Part shown: one piece after another, positions 36,705-50,100 of the stretch
Layout: each line of letters begins with the position of its first letter
How positions within the stretch are numbered: the first letter of the stretch is position 1
Origin: Cheilinus undulatus
Taxonomy: Eukaryota; Chordata; Actinopteri; Labriformes; Labridae
NCBI RefSeq assembly: GCF_018320785.1
Contig: NC_054877.1
Coordinates: 19,698,329 to 19,762,328, forward strand
DNA length: 64,000 nt
Reading direction: 5' to 3'
Position numbers and translations under genes: made by a program
Notes under the pieces: generated by a model
What the model saw: only the letters and a program-made list of their open reading frames with translations
Databases searched by the model: none
Told to the model about the DNA's origin: nothing

Positions 36705-38515
36705 TTATTGACTATTATAAAACTTATTACTATCTCTAATCTGGTGACATTCAGAAACAAAACGTGCAGCTAGGTGTATATGTTTAGGCTCTTCTGCAAG
36801 ACACAGTCTTCCCAAATCACAATGTTTACAAATTCTTTGGTCTCTAGGTTTCCAGTCTTTATGATGACCTGTTTCAATTTCTAATTTATGGTCGATGAGT
36901 CTGTGCATTATTAAAATTTTCCTTTGTTTGAGGTTTCTCACATGCACAAGATAATCAGCTAAAGAGTACTCTCTTCTCAGTAGACAATAACATTCTAATT
37001 TATTGTAGGATTTTATATTATTTTCCCAATATTTAATGTATTTAGATTTGTTTTCTTTGTCAATAATTTTAATTTGTGTTTTGGAGAGATTTTGTAGCAT
37101 TTGGTCCTTTAGCTGATAATTTTCTTTAATATTTTTAAGGGGGTCAGTCTCTGGGAAGAGGCTGTTGCTCAGAAAGGCCAGGTGATGGTATGATTCAGGA
37201 TCAGCTTGTGCAGGGTCTCTTTACAGAACTGGAGATGACATTTTTCTGTTGGAGTTAAGTCCCAGGATGTTTGCCACTGTTTTAGGACAGGGCCCCACAC
37301 TTCACATATATAAGAATAGGAGTAATAACATTACTGAACAATTTTAGCCAAATTTTAACTGGGGGATTAAGTTTATTTAGAGATGTTTTAATGCCGTAGT
37401 AGGCTCTTCGTGCTTTATCAGTGAAAGAGCTTATAGCTTTTTCAAATATCCCTGATGCACTGATGACTATGCCCAGGTAATTATACTCCATTGTATGCTG
37501 AAGTGTGCTTCCTCTGATTGTAAAATTATGTTTTGATTTTTGGGATCTGGCCTTTTTCTGAAATATCATGATTTTTGTTTTTTGTAAATTAATGTCGAGG
37601 GACCAATCTTGACAGAACCTCTCTAACAGTGAGAGATTCTGCTGAAGTCCATGTTCTGTTGGAGGCAGCAGAACCAGGTCATCTGCATACATGAGAAATT
37701 TGATTTCTTTGCCTTGAAGGTTTAATCCGGGGCTCCATGACTGTTCTAAAGCAGTGGCAAGATTGTTAATATAGATGTTGAAAAGGGTAGGGGATAAGTT
37801 ACATCCCTGATGTACTCCTCTTTCTTGTTTAAAGAATTCTGTTCTTTTATTTCCCAGTTTTACATAGCATTTGTTGTTGGAGTATTTAGATCTAATTAGG
37901 TCATATACTTTGCCTCCAGTCCCACACTGAATAAGTTGATAGAACAGACCATTGTGCCAAATTGTGTCAAATGCCTTTTTGAGATTTACAAAACAGGCAA
38001 ATATTTTCCTTGTTTTTGTTTATGAATGTGATTTTGGATCAGGGTGTGTAAGGTATAGATATGGTCAGAGGTCTGATGGTTGGGTAAGAAGCCAATTTGG
38101 CTTTTAGACAGGACATCATGCCCAATAAGGTATGACAGTATCCTGGAGTTCAAGATGCTACAGAATAGTTTGCTGAAGTTACTGTTAACACAGATTCCTC
38201 TGTAATTACAGGGGTCGTGTTTGTCCCCATTTTTATCCCCATTTTTTAAATAGGACAAACAAGACCTTCATCCCAAGTCACAGGGAATTGTCCACTAGCA
38301 AGCACCAAGTTAAAGAGCTTCAGCAAAGCAAAATGAAGTTTGGCATTACTGTGTTTTAACATTTCCAAGCTTATACTGTCTTTACCACAAGCCTTACCAT
38401 TTTTAATGGCTTTGAGTTTATCTTGTAATTCTTTTGTTATGATGGGATAGTCGAGGGCACATTGGTTGTTTTTAACAACCCTCTCTAATTCTTTAATTTT
38501 ATCCAGTATTGAGAT
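36705..38515 (-). mobile_element. 5'-truncated, inactive non-LTR retrotransposon (LINE) reverse transcriptase
   Basis: Read on the minus strand the segments run in order: NGKACGKDSI; LFNLVLASGQFP; DPCNYRGICVNSNFSKLFCS with LSKSQIGFLPNHQTSDHIY; GVHQGCNLSP; the catalytic YADDLVLLPPTEHG; NLQKTKIMIFQKK; then the post-RT region with KILIMHRLIDHKLEIETG and a CKHC cysteine pair. These are the standard RT blocks of LINEs with a C-terminal tail. Several frame changes and stops separate the blocks, and the endonuclease is missing, so it is dead. The exact clade was not determined. Confidence 0.85.
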
Positions 38516-39764
38516 CTGAGTGTATTAGCATGTGCTGAGTTTGAGCTATGAGATGCTTTTCAAAGAAAATGATGAATTATGTTTGGCTCTTTGAGTATTT
38601 ATATCTCAAACTGGGGCATTTACTGGAGTTCTGTGGATTTATTAACATAAAAGAGATACTTTCTCATTGTTTTTCCACTTATTTTTCATTCTTTAGTTAA
38701 AGGGGGAGGGGCCTAATATTGGTCTTTGCCCTGGGCCTCCAAATGACTAAAACCAGCCCCGCTTCACACCTGCAGTTCTCCAGACACATCGTTTCACCAT
38801 GCCTCATTTTGGAGCTTTGGTTTTATATTTCTGCTCTTTTGACAATAGTTATGATCATATCATTTATGATCATTTATGATCTGTAACGTTGATGGACTAC
38901 AAAATTCGCAACTACCACTCGGTGCGTTTTCTGTGTTGTTATGTGCTGTGAATGAAACGCTAAAACGTCAGAGATATGAGCTCATTAAGATTTTTGTATG
39001 CCAAAGTCTCTTCAGGAAGAGGAACTTTGACTGTAAACATCCAGAACAGCAGAAACATTTCTCTTAATCTGAACTTTCTTCTAAGTCAGTACGACTATAT
39101 GAATAATGTTCAAGTCCTTTTATTTCACAACGATATTAGATTGTTTATTCCCTGCCTATCCATTTTTTTTTAATTTTCTCGTCTCTGGTAATTTTATTAC
39201 AGTCTACTCTGGTTCCGTCTTCCTTTCAGCTCGTTATGTGAAAAGCTCTATAAACCGCATCTTCCCTGCGTAATTGTGATGATATTCACAAATGGCAACA
39301 TGCCGACTTTATCGCTTTAATTGGTTGTGGTTTACAAACTTATCACATTTACTTTAATATTTCAAAATAGCAAAACAAATACAGTTTAAAATACTGAAAA
39401 AAATTAAAATGAAATGGAAATAAGAAGAAATGAATGTTATCGTAAGTTGAATGACAAAGCTATCATGTCCGTCATATTTCTCTGTTCATCCCCACTGCCT
39501 TCCGTTTATCACATATTTCATACGTTTGACTGAATTTTACGGTTTAAATCGGGGCCAGTTAAGTTACAGTGCAATTATTCACTTGTTCTGATGAACGGTC
39601 AATAGGTGCGTCACTTTAAATGAAGTTTACGCAAAGCATTGTGGGTCATCTTTTCATCTCTCCTTTGGTAAAGGATGGTCCAATGTTTACTAGGCTAAAG
39701 TAGATAATAAAGAAATAATAAAGCTCCTTTCCTTTTCAGTTGAAGAATTCAAACGGCCTTTATC
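38516..39764. other. Intergenic DNA between the LINE copy and the orphan ORF
   Basis: Nothing clearly recognisable. GCATTGTGGGTC at about 39637-39648 resembles a CpG-poor housekeeping promoter motif (ACTACAATTCCC-type, reverse) just before the short ORF. Confidence 0.3.
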
Positions 39765-39866
39765 ATGGCCGACACTAAAATGCTTCTGGGTCGTTTCACT
39801 CAGTTAGGAACCTTCCTAAGGAAAATGAACAAATCGAACGGACCCCCGACTGAGTTTAAACTACCG
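39765..39866 (+). CDS. Unrecognised short ORF, possible orphan first coding exon
   Basis: The ORF begins MADTKMLLGRFTQLGTFLRK in a good start context (ATCATGG), preceded by a pyrimidine-rich CCTTTTCAG. It is basic and amphipathic at first sight, like a mitochondrial or small nuclear-encoded protein. A GTATTT donor could follow the CCG codon at 39866; if unspliced, the frame stays open to 39980 (71 residues), but with A/T-rich, protein-unlike content after 39866. I found no second exon before STAM. It may be a real gene start, a retained exon of a lost gene, or chance. Confidence 0.3.
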
Positions 39867-41148
39867 GTATTTTCTTTTCCATTTTTCCACAAAATGTTAT
39901 CCTGCAATCAGCACAAAGCATATACAAAACTGCATAGCTATTCTAACTGGTCAACAACTGAAGATGCAATAGGGTCTTAAATGCATGAAAAGGGTCTTAC
40001 AGAGGTATGAGAAAGTATTAAATTTGACCCCGTTTTTCTGTGTGTACCCTGGTACTTTGGGTTCCATTTCAAATAAAGTACTTCTATTTACCATGGACTG
40101 GCACTTAAAATTGTACTTAAGTAAAATTTCATCAAAGCTTATGCACTTTAACTTGATTTGTCTGCAATATCTAGTGGGCAACTTTTCCACCCTTGCATTC
40201 AATTATTTAATCGTATTTAACATTATTCATTTACAATTGACATCAAAAAATCCCATATGCCCTCACAGTAAAATGAAATAATTAACTTTATAACAGAGAC
40301 ATTTGTTACTCTTGTAGTCATAATAACATACATCTTTCAGGGGAAAAACTGTGTGAAATGTTAGCAGAAGTGAACATATAAGAACACATACAGCGCAGTG
40401 ATAAAGCCACCCCTTTCTGACTCCTGATTTTATTCTATTTATTTATTTATTTTGCATATTTTTTCACACAAAAATGTTCCAGATCATTAAACCAATTTCA
40501 CTCACTGTGAAATTATAGTAGTCTTTATCATCTCATCTGGTTTACACGTCTGGTTTACAAACTTAAAAAATACACTGTAGAAAAATCACTACTATTCTTG
40601 TCAATAATGGTTTGCACTGGGTAACAGGGAGGAGTCAAATTTAAATAAACAGTTAAAAAAAAAGTTAAAAATGTTCATATGAACTATAGAAAAAGGAAGA
40701 TACGGAGTCTAAACTACATGGTTTCTGGATGATCACAGCTGGAAAAGAAACTGTTTTGTGGACAAGATGATATTACGTCACGTGACCACCATCACCTGAC
40801 GATGACATGTTATTTTTTTACGGCAAGGGCATTTTGTAGCCAACGTTTCGTTTTCTCTGTTATACGCTTAGAGACAAGGCATTAACAGCTGTGTGACTGT
40901 GAATTTGAAATAACAGTTGATTATAGTAGTTTATTCCACACGCGACTGCCTGCTACCATTACCCAGAATGCCTCGCTAGACTCCGTCTGTTGAAGCAGTG
41001 ACTGTGTAGAACAGAGTCAGCCTGCTAACAGTTACGTTTGACATTCATGAAGTTGTCGTTACTATGCATTTTTATTGCATGAAATAAGGTAACGAGGGAA
41101 AGAAAATAACAGGGGAAGGCGATATTTGTTGTTGTCAATACGCCAGCA
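39867..41148. other. Region between the orphan ORF and STAM, including the STAM promoter
   Basis: Apart from the CRE/CLEAR motifs and an ACCCAGAATGC word, the sequence is A/T-rich with no exon that would extend the ORF at 39765. The STAM transcription start is likely between about 40980 and 41100. Confidence 0.4.
40773..40786. promoter_or_regulatory. CRE-like and CLEAR/E-box motifs upstream of STAM
   Basis: TTACGTCA (40773-40780) overlaps the perfect palindrome GTCACGTGAC (40777-40786), which is the exact CLEAR consensus for TFEB/TFE3 and also a USF E-box. It lies about 360 bases upstream of the STAM start codon. Nearby ACCCAGAATGC (about 40961-40971) is another common housekeeping promoter word. 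Confidence 0.5.
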
Positions 41149-44100
41149 ATGCCTCTGTTCACGACCAATCCATTTGACCAAGATGTTGGTGAGTAGTCAG
41201 AACTGGGGGCTATTTTCTAGCATGCTAGCTAAAGTAGCTTTTATCACTCAGCTTTGTTTGTGTTCTCAGTCTGTCTGCCGCTGTAACGTTAGCTTGTAGA
41301 CCTCTAGTTAAAATAGATAGTGTAATATGGTTGTTTTCTAGCACCCATTCATTTTTGGTTAGATATACCACAAAGATGTAGTCTGATATTATTACAAATG
41401 GATGGATTGATTTGGTTTGTTGTGGTTCGTTCAGTTAGCCACAGAGCACAGTTGGCTAAGTTATCGTTAGCTTGTTTAACGTGTAGATTTACGTTAGCAG
41501 GCAGCGAGTAACAGTTTGGCGATGCGGTGATGTACACCTGAAAATGTTTACAGAAGTAGATATCTGAAAAGTTCGTAGTACGATTATTTTTTAGTAATAT
41601 TTTCCGTAAATTCGACCACCCTGTGAGGTTCACTGGTACACCGATGTTGTCACTCGATAATTAGAGTGACGTTAGCTCGCTAGCCATCTGTCTCATCATC
41701 GCCTTACTGTAACACATCGTATCTTTGTAGACCAATATGATGAGCCTAATATCCCACTGTCGGTGCTAACGAAAGAGGAAACATTGCAACACGAAACCAT
41801 GAACTCACTCTGTGTTTCTTTTCCTGTCTTTGGTGTATCGAGTGGTTAACCGCTTTATTTGCATGTTACAGTATGATAGAGGTCTACAGTGTGCACAGGA
41901 ACCTAATAGTTAAGTACAGATCTAAAAAAAAAACCTTTTAAAATCAGCAGCAAACCCTAGTTAGGTAAGCTTATGATGGGTATGTGTGGATTGGCAGGTG
42001 TTCATTATCAAAGGTAGTCATTTATAGGTTGGTTTTTTTCTTAGTGATTCCCTGATTTCACCAATGTTCTTCTTGCTTGTTTAGAGCTGTGAAAAGTATT
42101 TGTCACCTGCCTGTTGTCATATTTTTTTAATGCTGTCACACATCAGTGTTTTTTCTGGTCATCAAACATGTTTTAATATTAGAGGAAAATAACCAGAAGA
42201 AATACAAAATATGGTTTTTAAATGATGATTTCATTTATAAAAGGAAAAAAGGCATCAACACCTACCTGGCTCACTGTGAAAAAAGTAATTACCACCCCCT
42301 TGTTAAATCATGAATTGACTGTGATATAAAGCACATTTCCTAGAAAGCTCCATTCATTTTCATTAGCCACACCCAGGTCTGATTAATTCCAGACCTGTTG
42401 ACTCAAGAAATCAGTTAAATTGAACCCATCTGACAAAGTGAAGTAGGTTAAAAGGTCTCACTAAACAACACATCATGCTGCATTCTTAAGAAATTCAAGA
42501 ACAGCTTAAAAATCTAGCATTCTGGAAAGGGTAACAAATCCATAAGGCTTTTGGACAAGCAAATCACAGTGAGAGCCATTATTTACAAATGTAGAAAACT
42601 TGGGACAGTGATAAGCCTTCCCAGGAGTGGCCAGCCTAGCAAGTTACCAATCCAATCTACTTATTTATACGGCTCATTCTAAAAACATTTAAGTACCAAA
42701 GTGCTGCACAGTAAAAACACAGAAATAGAACACAAACATAGCAGAAATAAAAACATTAAGAGGAAGATATTAAAGCACGTAAGAACACAATAAAAACAAT
42801 AAAAGGAATGAAAAATGCTTACTAAAAAACATAAAAACAAAAGCCATAAAAGCATTAGGATTAAGAAAATAAAATACACACAAGGACAGCGATCACACAT
42901 CTTTAATGTTGAATTAAAAACCATAGAATAAAAATTTGTTTTTTGAGACGCAATTTACAAATCAGTAAAGTAGGAGAGGTTTGATTTCCAGAGGTTATTC
43001 ATTCCACAATTTAGGAGCCACCACAGAAAAGTCTACATCACCTCAGGGTTTTCATCTGGTTTTTGGGATGATGAGGTGAAGCTGAGCAGTCCTCAGGGAT
43101 CACAAGGGGCTGTAGACAATTAAGATAGTACTTGAAGAGCGCATCAACAACTTATCCAGGAGGTTACAAGAGCCTTGAACAATATCTAGACTGGCCAACA
43201 CAACCAATCTTTAGGTTTAGGGGGTAATTACTGTTTCACATATGGTCAGGTTGGTTTGGATGGCTTATTTCCCTTAATACATGAAATCATCATTTACCAA
43301 ATGCATTATGTTTTTACATGGGCCTTTGTTTAGCAATTGATTTCTCTAATGATCTGAAACATTAAAATGTGACAAATATGCAAAAAAAGAGAGAAATCAG
43401 GAAAGGGGCAAATATTTTTCTCAGCACTGTATGTAGGTGTTTGAATGCGCAATAAAATGCTATGTTTACAATGTTCTTATGAAATAGAGTTGTCACAGTA
43501 CCTGAATGTTAAAGTTGAATATGATACGGATAAGAATCAGACCCTGTTGACACTTTTTTAGTACCACAGCAACAAAAAAGAAATCCAGGGCACACAATAA
43601 TGTGCACTGTCTAAATTGCACAAAAACATTAACAGCATTTAAGCCCTGCCAGTTTTTTTGTGCAATGTAGGCAGTGTGCAGAAATCAGTCTGCAATTTTA
43701 ATTGACTCATTCCTCTCCAATGCACCTGTCTTTTGATCTAGATGTACTGGTTTAAAGTTTTGTACTCTAAATCGTTTTTAAACAACTGGTACTGACAGTT
43801 TTTAAAAAGCTATCAGGATACTCTGTTGTACAGTACAATACAGTTCAGAAAACTACCAGTAAGTGCCAATTTGTTAAAGCCCATAATGAACATATGTGGA
43901 TTGACAGGTGTTTATCAGCATAGGTGGTCATGTTAAGCCTGGCTTCGTCTCTGTGTGTCATTGTATCCATGATGTCTCTAGCATTGTTGCTGCTTGTAAC
44001 TAGGGGTTTGATGCCAATGAAATGCCAGGTTTGATCAAAAACATGCTGTTAGAATTATAGAGGCATCGGTTGTGAAAATTAGGGTCGATACTGACACAGA

Positions 44101-47100
44101 TGTCTTTTCATCACTTCTTTTGGTGAAACAGCTTTTCTATGCCAACATTTTCAATGTGTTTGACCATGAGAACAGATCACAGTGACTTCTTCTGGCCTGA
44201 AAAATCTCTTTTTTTAAATTCAGCAGTTAGGTATAATGGGGACTAGCCTTTAAATTAATTGGAAAAAACTGGAGAACAATGGCTTCTGGTGTCTTTTCAT
44301 GCCACATTATTTGCTGATGGTCCATGTTTGTCAATAGGGCTGATAAGATATTGACTTATGTACTGATGTTGAACTGATGCATCGGTGCACCCCTAGTACC
44401 CAAATTTAAGGACGCACCATATTTTTGGCATGATATTAGCTTTAAAAATTATTTAGATATAAACATTTCTGCCAAAATTTACAACTGTCAGCTGATGTCT
44501 ATTACTTTGTTCATCCTTAAACTTTACTTAACTTAAAAGTACAAGTGTGTTTACTGTATGTATCGGATACTAGTAAAACTAAAACAGTGTAGATAGAAAC
44601 CTGTTCCAACACCACAGTGAGAAAAACAGAGATCCAAGGCATCCAATATTCTATAACTGTAACTACCAAAAATTGCAGTCCTGCATGTCTAAAGAATGTC
44701 AAACATTGCAGCCCTATTAGTGCAATTTTGACAGTGCACAGGATTTTAACCGGCAACTTTTTAAGGATTCATTCATTTCTTTTCTATGTAGGCTAACCTT
44801 CTTAAGCTAAAGGTACCTTTCCACACTATCAGTGATAATCAAAATAAGAGATTGTATCATTTTAAAACACAAGTTTTTGAAATGTTGTTACCTCCAGTGG
44901 TCTAAACCTAACTAAACATTATGAGATTCATTAAATTGGTATTTACTGCAGGGTCTTTGAACTGTATGGGGGTTGTGTTCTCTTGTCTGTATCTCTGTTT
45001 GTATGAGTTGTAAATATACTCAGTGTTTACACAGATTTAAAAGCTCACTATGATGGACAGAAGGTCTCACGCACATAAATCAGAGGGATTTTGGTTCCTA
45101 TTTACAGAAACTATTTAATTTCTCATGTTAGCATCTGCTCTTCTGATCCTCACCTCTGCGATGTCTCTGAATAGCAAGTCTTTCATTCTGTCATCTTTTT
45201 TCTTACATTGGTTGATGTCCTTTCCTGCAGAGAAAGCGACCAGTGAGATGAACACAGCTGAGGACTGGGGCCTCATTCTGGACATATGTGATAAGATAGG
45301 ACAGTCACGCACTGGGTTAGTTAACTGTCTCCTTCCTAACCTCACACACAAATGCATTAGTGCACTTCAAGGTCTTTCAGTTGTAAAATACACATCCCGG
45401 GGTTGGTAATAGAACCCAGGGACACACAGTTCAAGGAGATGTTTTCTTAGCTGTAAATCTTCAAAACTTTTGACTCCCTATCATTCTGTTACAGGCCAAA
45501 AGAATGTCTCCGATCTATAATGAGAAGAGTGAACCACAAGGACCCCCATGTGGCCATGCAGGCACTGACTGTAAGTAAAAAAAAACACAAACAAGGTTTT
45601 TATTAATGTGTTTGTTTGGTTGACAGAGGTTTTTTTTTTTTTTTTACATCTACTACAAGATAAGCTTTCACTGAAATCTGAGCTTGTTGTGCACCTGCTT
45701 TTAATCTGTAATGCTGCTGTGGATTAAGCTGTGGATCTCCTGTATTTTTATACCATTGTTCTCACAGCTCCTTGGTGCCTGTGTCTCAAACTGTGGGAAG
45801 ATATTCCACCTGGAAGTTTGCTCCAGAGAGTTTGCAAGTGAAGTCAGTAATGTCTTAAATAAGGTAGGTGCTGTAATATATACTTTCTGGGAGTGTTCAG
45901 TCGAAATGAAACCCATTTATTATTCTCTATAACTTGAAATTAGGTTATGCTGCCCCCATTTTCCTTGTTCTCATGATGTGCTGTGTTATTATTATCTCCA
46001 GGGCCACCCTAAAGTGTGTGAGAAGCTGAAAGCACTGATGGTGGAGTGGGCAGAGGACTTCCGTAATGACCCCCAGCTTAGTCTGATCTCAGCTATGATC
46101 AAGAATCTACGGGAGCAGGGTGTCACTTTCCCAGCTGTTGGGTCCCAGGTAGGTTTAGGGTGCAATACAGAGTATTTGACATCAGCTTTCAGACACTCAG
46201 GGTAATATTGTGTTTAGGCAGCTATTTCGATTCTGGCCAAGTTACTTCTTCTGTGCTTCACATATTCCATGCTTGTATCTTTCTTTTATCCAAGTTAATA
46301 AAACCTTATCAGAGCAAGTACCCCAATATTATTACATAAGAAGAATATAATGTAATTGAAAATTTGTGGTGGTTTTGCTGAAACATATGGTTCCAGACAG
46401 ATTATTTTAATCTTATTATTTTTAATTCAACTAAACATGTGATGACCCTTTTTCCACAGGCTGCAGAGCAAGCAAAAGCAAGCCCTGCTTTAGTGGCGAA
46501 GGATCCCTCCACCTCCACAAATAAAAAAGAAGAAGAGGATCTGGCTAAGGGTAATGGATCTTTCAATCATCTTTAAACCATATTTTAGAGACTTGCACAT
46601 TATATTTTTTTTACCTGCATGGCATAAATCACAGTTTCCGTTGGCTGTATGCATTGACAATGTTCAGTTGTATTCAAAGGCAACAAATAGGGTAAACTCT
46701 TGATTTTAAATATGTCTTTCTTGTTTCAGCTATTGAGTTATCACTGAAGGAGCAGCGCCAGCAGCCACAGACCTCCCTGTCAAGCCTTTACCCAAGTACC
46801 TCCAGCCTCCTTTCCTCACATAAGTCAGATGGCAGGAAAGTCCGTGCCATCTACGACTTTGAGGCTGCTGAGGACAACGAACTCACCTTTAAGTCTGGAG
46901 AAATCATCACAATCCTAGACGACAGGTGAATTTCTGAAAACAGACAAAAAGCGAGTCTCATGGGATTTGTCTAATAATTGGTAAAAGAAAAAGTAATGCT
47001 GTCCTAGTGCTACCTTAAGGGCCTTGATCACATTATTACAATTTGATAGAAAAAGCTAATTTTATCTTTGACTGAGTGGATGCATTTTTAATATCAGAGT

Positions 47101-50100
47101 TTAATGTAAACAAATCTTAATTTTTCCTTTTCTCTTCCTTTTTTATTTTAGTGATCCAAACTGGTGGAAAGGAGAAACATACCAGGGAATAGGGCTGTTT
47201 CCATCCAACTTCGTCACAGCTGACCTCACTGCAGAGCCTGAGATGAGTAAGTACACACACATACACAGCACACACACTAATGTCGTTTTTGATAGCCCAG
47301 CAAGTCCATTAGCAATATTGCTTTATTGATCATAGGGAGGGAAATACTTTAACACTTACACACAGCTGGAAGAACAATACCAGAAACACACCGACGCTAA
47401 TACCGCGAATGCACAGGCAGCAAATTATCAGTGGGCTATTATCACAGGCAGTTAGAGCAACACTGTCAGTATTTCTGGTAAGTCATTTAAGAGTTGCACT
47501 GATGGCATATTGAACATATTTCCTCTTGAGAGAACTTTAAAGTGCTTATCAATATGAGACACTGTGAGAAAAACTTTGAGTGTCTGCCATATTTATTTCT
47601 CTTTCGTAGTTGCTGACCTGTAAATCAGTTGTTCATTTGCTACATTTGCATTCTTTGCTTTGTCTGGTATCTTGATGCATGCTCTTCCCATTTCATTCGT
47701 TTAATGTGTGGCAGCAAAACTATTATCTTTTGCAACGCCAAACTTTTATCATCTACATTACCCTGCCATAGGTGTCAAAGAGAGTTCAGGCACCATATCG
47801 TAAAACATACCACTGTTCTGAAAGGAATTTACATAATGGTTGGTATAAGTGTTAAGAATGTAATGCTTGTTTAGTGTAGTTTGCATGCATAAAGATGATT
47901 TTTGAACCCAGGGGAGTAAAGGTTGATAGCCTGGCATTAAATTGATTCAATCCCTGATTACATCAGAATGTCTGCTTGCTGTCTCTCAATGTACCTCCAC
48001 ATGTACCTCCTCATTATATTCTTTTGCATGATCATTTTTGCAAGTGTGTCATCTCTCTTAATACTTGTGCTGCTTGTGTGAATTACCATTATTTTGCAAC
48101 TCTTTCACCCTTTTTTCAGCTATTTTCTGCCCATCACTGATAGAATATCTGCATGTAATTGCTTTTTTGTGTTGTTTTGCTACTGTTGCTTACTTGGAAA
48201 TCTACAGTGAAAACAGAGAAGAAGACAGTGCAGTTCAGCGAGGATATCCAGGTGGAGACTATAGAGCCTGAACAGGAGCCAGTGTTTATAGACGAGGTAA
48301 GTTTAAGTACTTGAAAGGGCTTACTTAACCTCACTATTAAGAGCCCATATTTGTATAAATGCATATACAACAATTACTAAATGTTTCTAGAAGGAGTTAG
48401 GAGTTTTTTGTTGATAGCTGTTTTTAAGAATTTGTCTCTTGTGACGTTAAAACAGAACATCCACTGTGTTCACAGCAGGCAAAAAAACTTCAATCTGACG
48501 TTATCACTCCTACTCTGATTGGATTTTGTTTTTCATGTCAGTTTGAACAGTAAAAATCACATGGAATCTGGCATTTTCAGTCTGAACAGTCAGGTCAGAA
48601 TACATGCAACTTTGATGCGGCTGTTGCAGGTCTGCACTGGTTGATAAGATGTTTGCAGAGACTACAAACTCAGTTCAACAGACCTAGGGATCTGGACAAA
48701 GTCATATTTTACAAATTCAGAGAAAAGCATGTTATCAGGATGTATGAAGAACTCAGTAACATTATCATCCCTTGAATTACCCAGCTGCTGCAACAAATTC
48801 AGAAAGAACCACCAGAAAAGAATGGCCAACTGTGTAAATATGCAAATTAAGTCTGATAATATCACTTCATCATTGGCACCCAGTGACATAAATGCTATAT
48901 CTCCTGTTACTTCCCTTATCTTACTGTTTTCTCATATTTGGTGTGTTTGATCATTTGGGACATTATATTTCATCTGTAGCTTTGATAGTATATGGAGCAG
49001 TGTGGGGCTCATGAAATTGGATATGAAAAAATAATTGATAGCAGCAAGTATGCTTCGTTTTATAAATTACCCACACACAAATTAGAGGGCGTGAGTGCTT
49101 TATTTAGTTCCTATTTGGAGACGATAGATTAACTATAAAGCTTCTATTGCTTGCCTATCTTTCATGATCATAATGGCTGTTTTATACTAATCTCAAGGAA
49201 CAAAGGCTGAACTGACCTGTTCACATGAATCTAGAAAGGTTAATCACAGAACTTTTTTCTAATCCTTTAGGACAAAATGGACCAGCTGCTGCAGATGATC
49301 CAGAGTGCAGACCCCACAGACAACCAGTCCGACACTGTTGAGTTACTACAGTTGGAAGGTGATCCAACTTTTTTTTTTTATCTTGCGATACAGTAAGCTG
49401 ATGTGAGTGGGACAAAATCCAGTGTCAAGAGTACAGGAGCCATTCTGTAATGGCTTGTTCTGATTAGAGCAGATTATATTTCACTGTAGATTAAATCAAT
49501 AATTAATGTGTTTTGGATTTAGGTGCCTGCAATCAAATGGGACCCCTCATTGACCAGAAGCTGGAGGATATAGACAGGTACATGGGCAGATTTGATCATT
49601 TCTTTGCTGACTTTTTAAGATAAATACTTTTATAATGAAGGAAATGTTCATAGAGAATTAATGTAGTCTAACGATTGTTGTCGTTTTTTGAATCACCAGG
49701 AAGCATTCAGAGCTGTCAGAGCTGAACGTTAAGGTGATGGAAGCTCTGTCTTTGTATGCTAAGCTAATGAATGAAGATCCAGTCTACGCCATGTATGCCA
49801 AGCTGCAGAGCCAACAGTACTACATGCAGCAGCCAGCCAGTGCAGCACAACAGGTACATTAACAAAGATCTGTAGCCTTCTAGGGGCAGACATTGAAACT
49901 GTTTCTTTCAACAAGCATAAAAGTTGATCTGTCTGCGATTACAAGAGAAGGTTTTAAATATTATATCGATGTATTTCCTGAAAGAATATAGTTAGATATG
50001 CTATCTTCTACTAGCTGAGGAACTGGTGAAAGCACAGGGGTAGAAACTGTTCATAGAAAGGCTTCTGAATTCACCATGAATCACTAAGGGACTTTTCTTA

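Larger units (their letters stand above)
41189..45230 (+). other. stam: STAM intron 1
   Basis: This 4-kb intron holds one Tc1-like nonautonomous element with a nested insertion (described separately). Outside it I see only A/T-rich unique-looking DNA with traces of old repeats. Confidence 0.6.
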
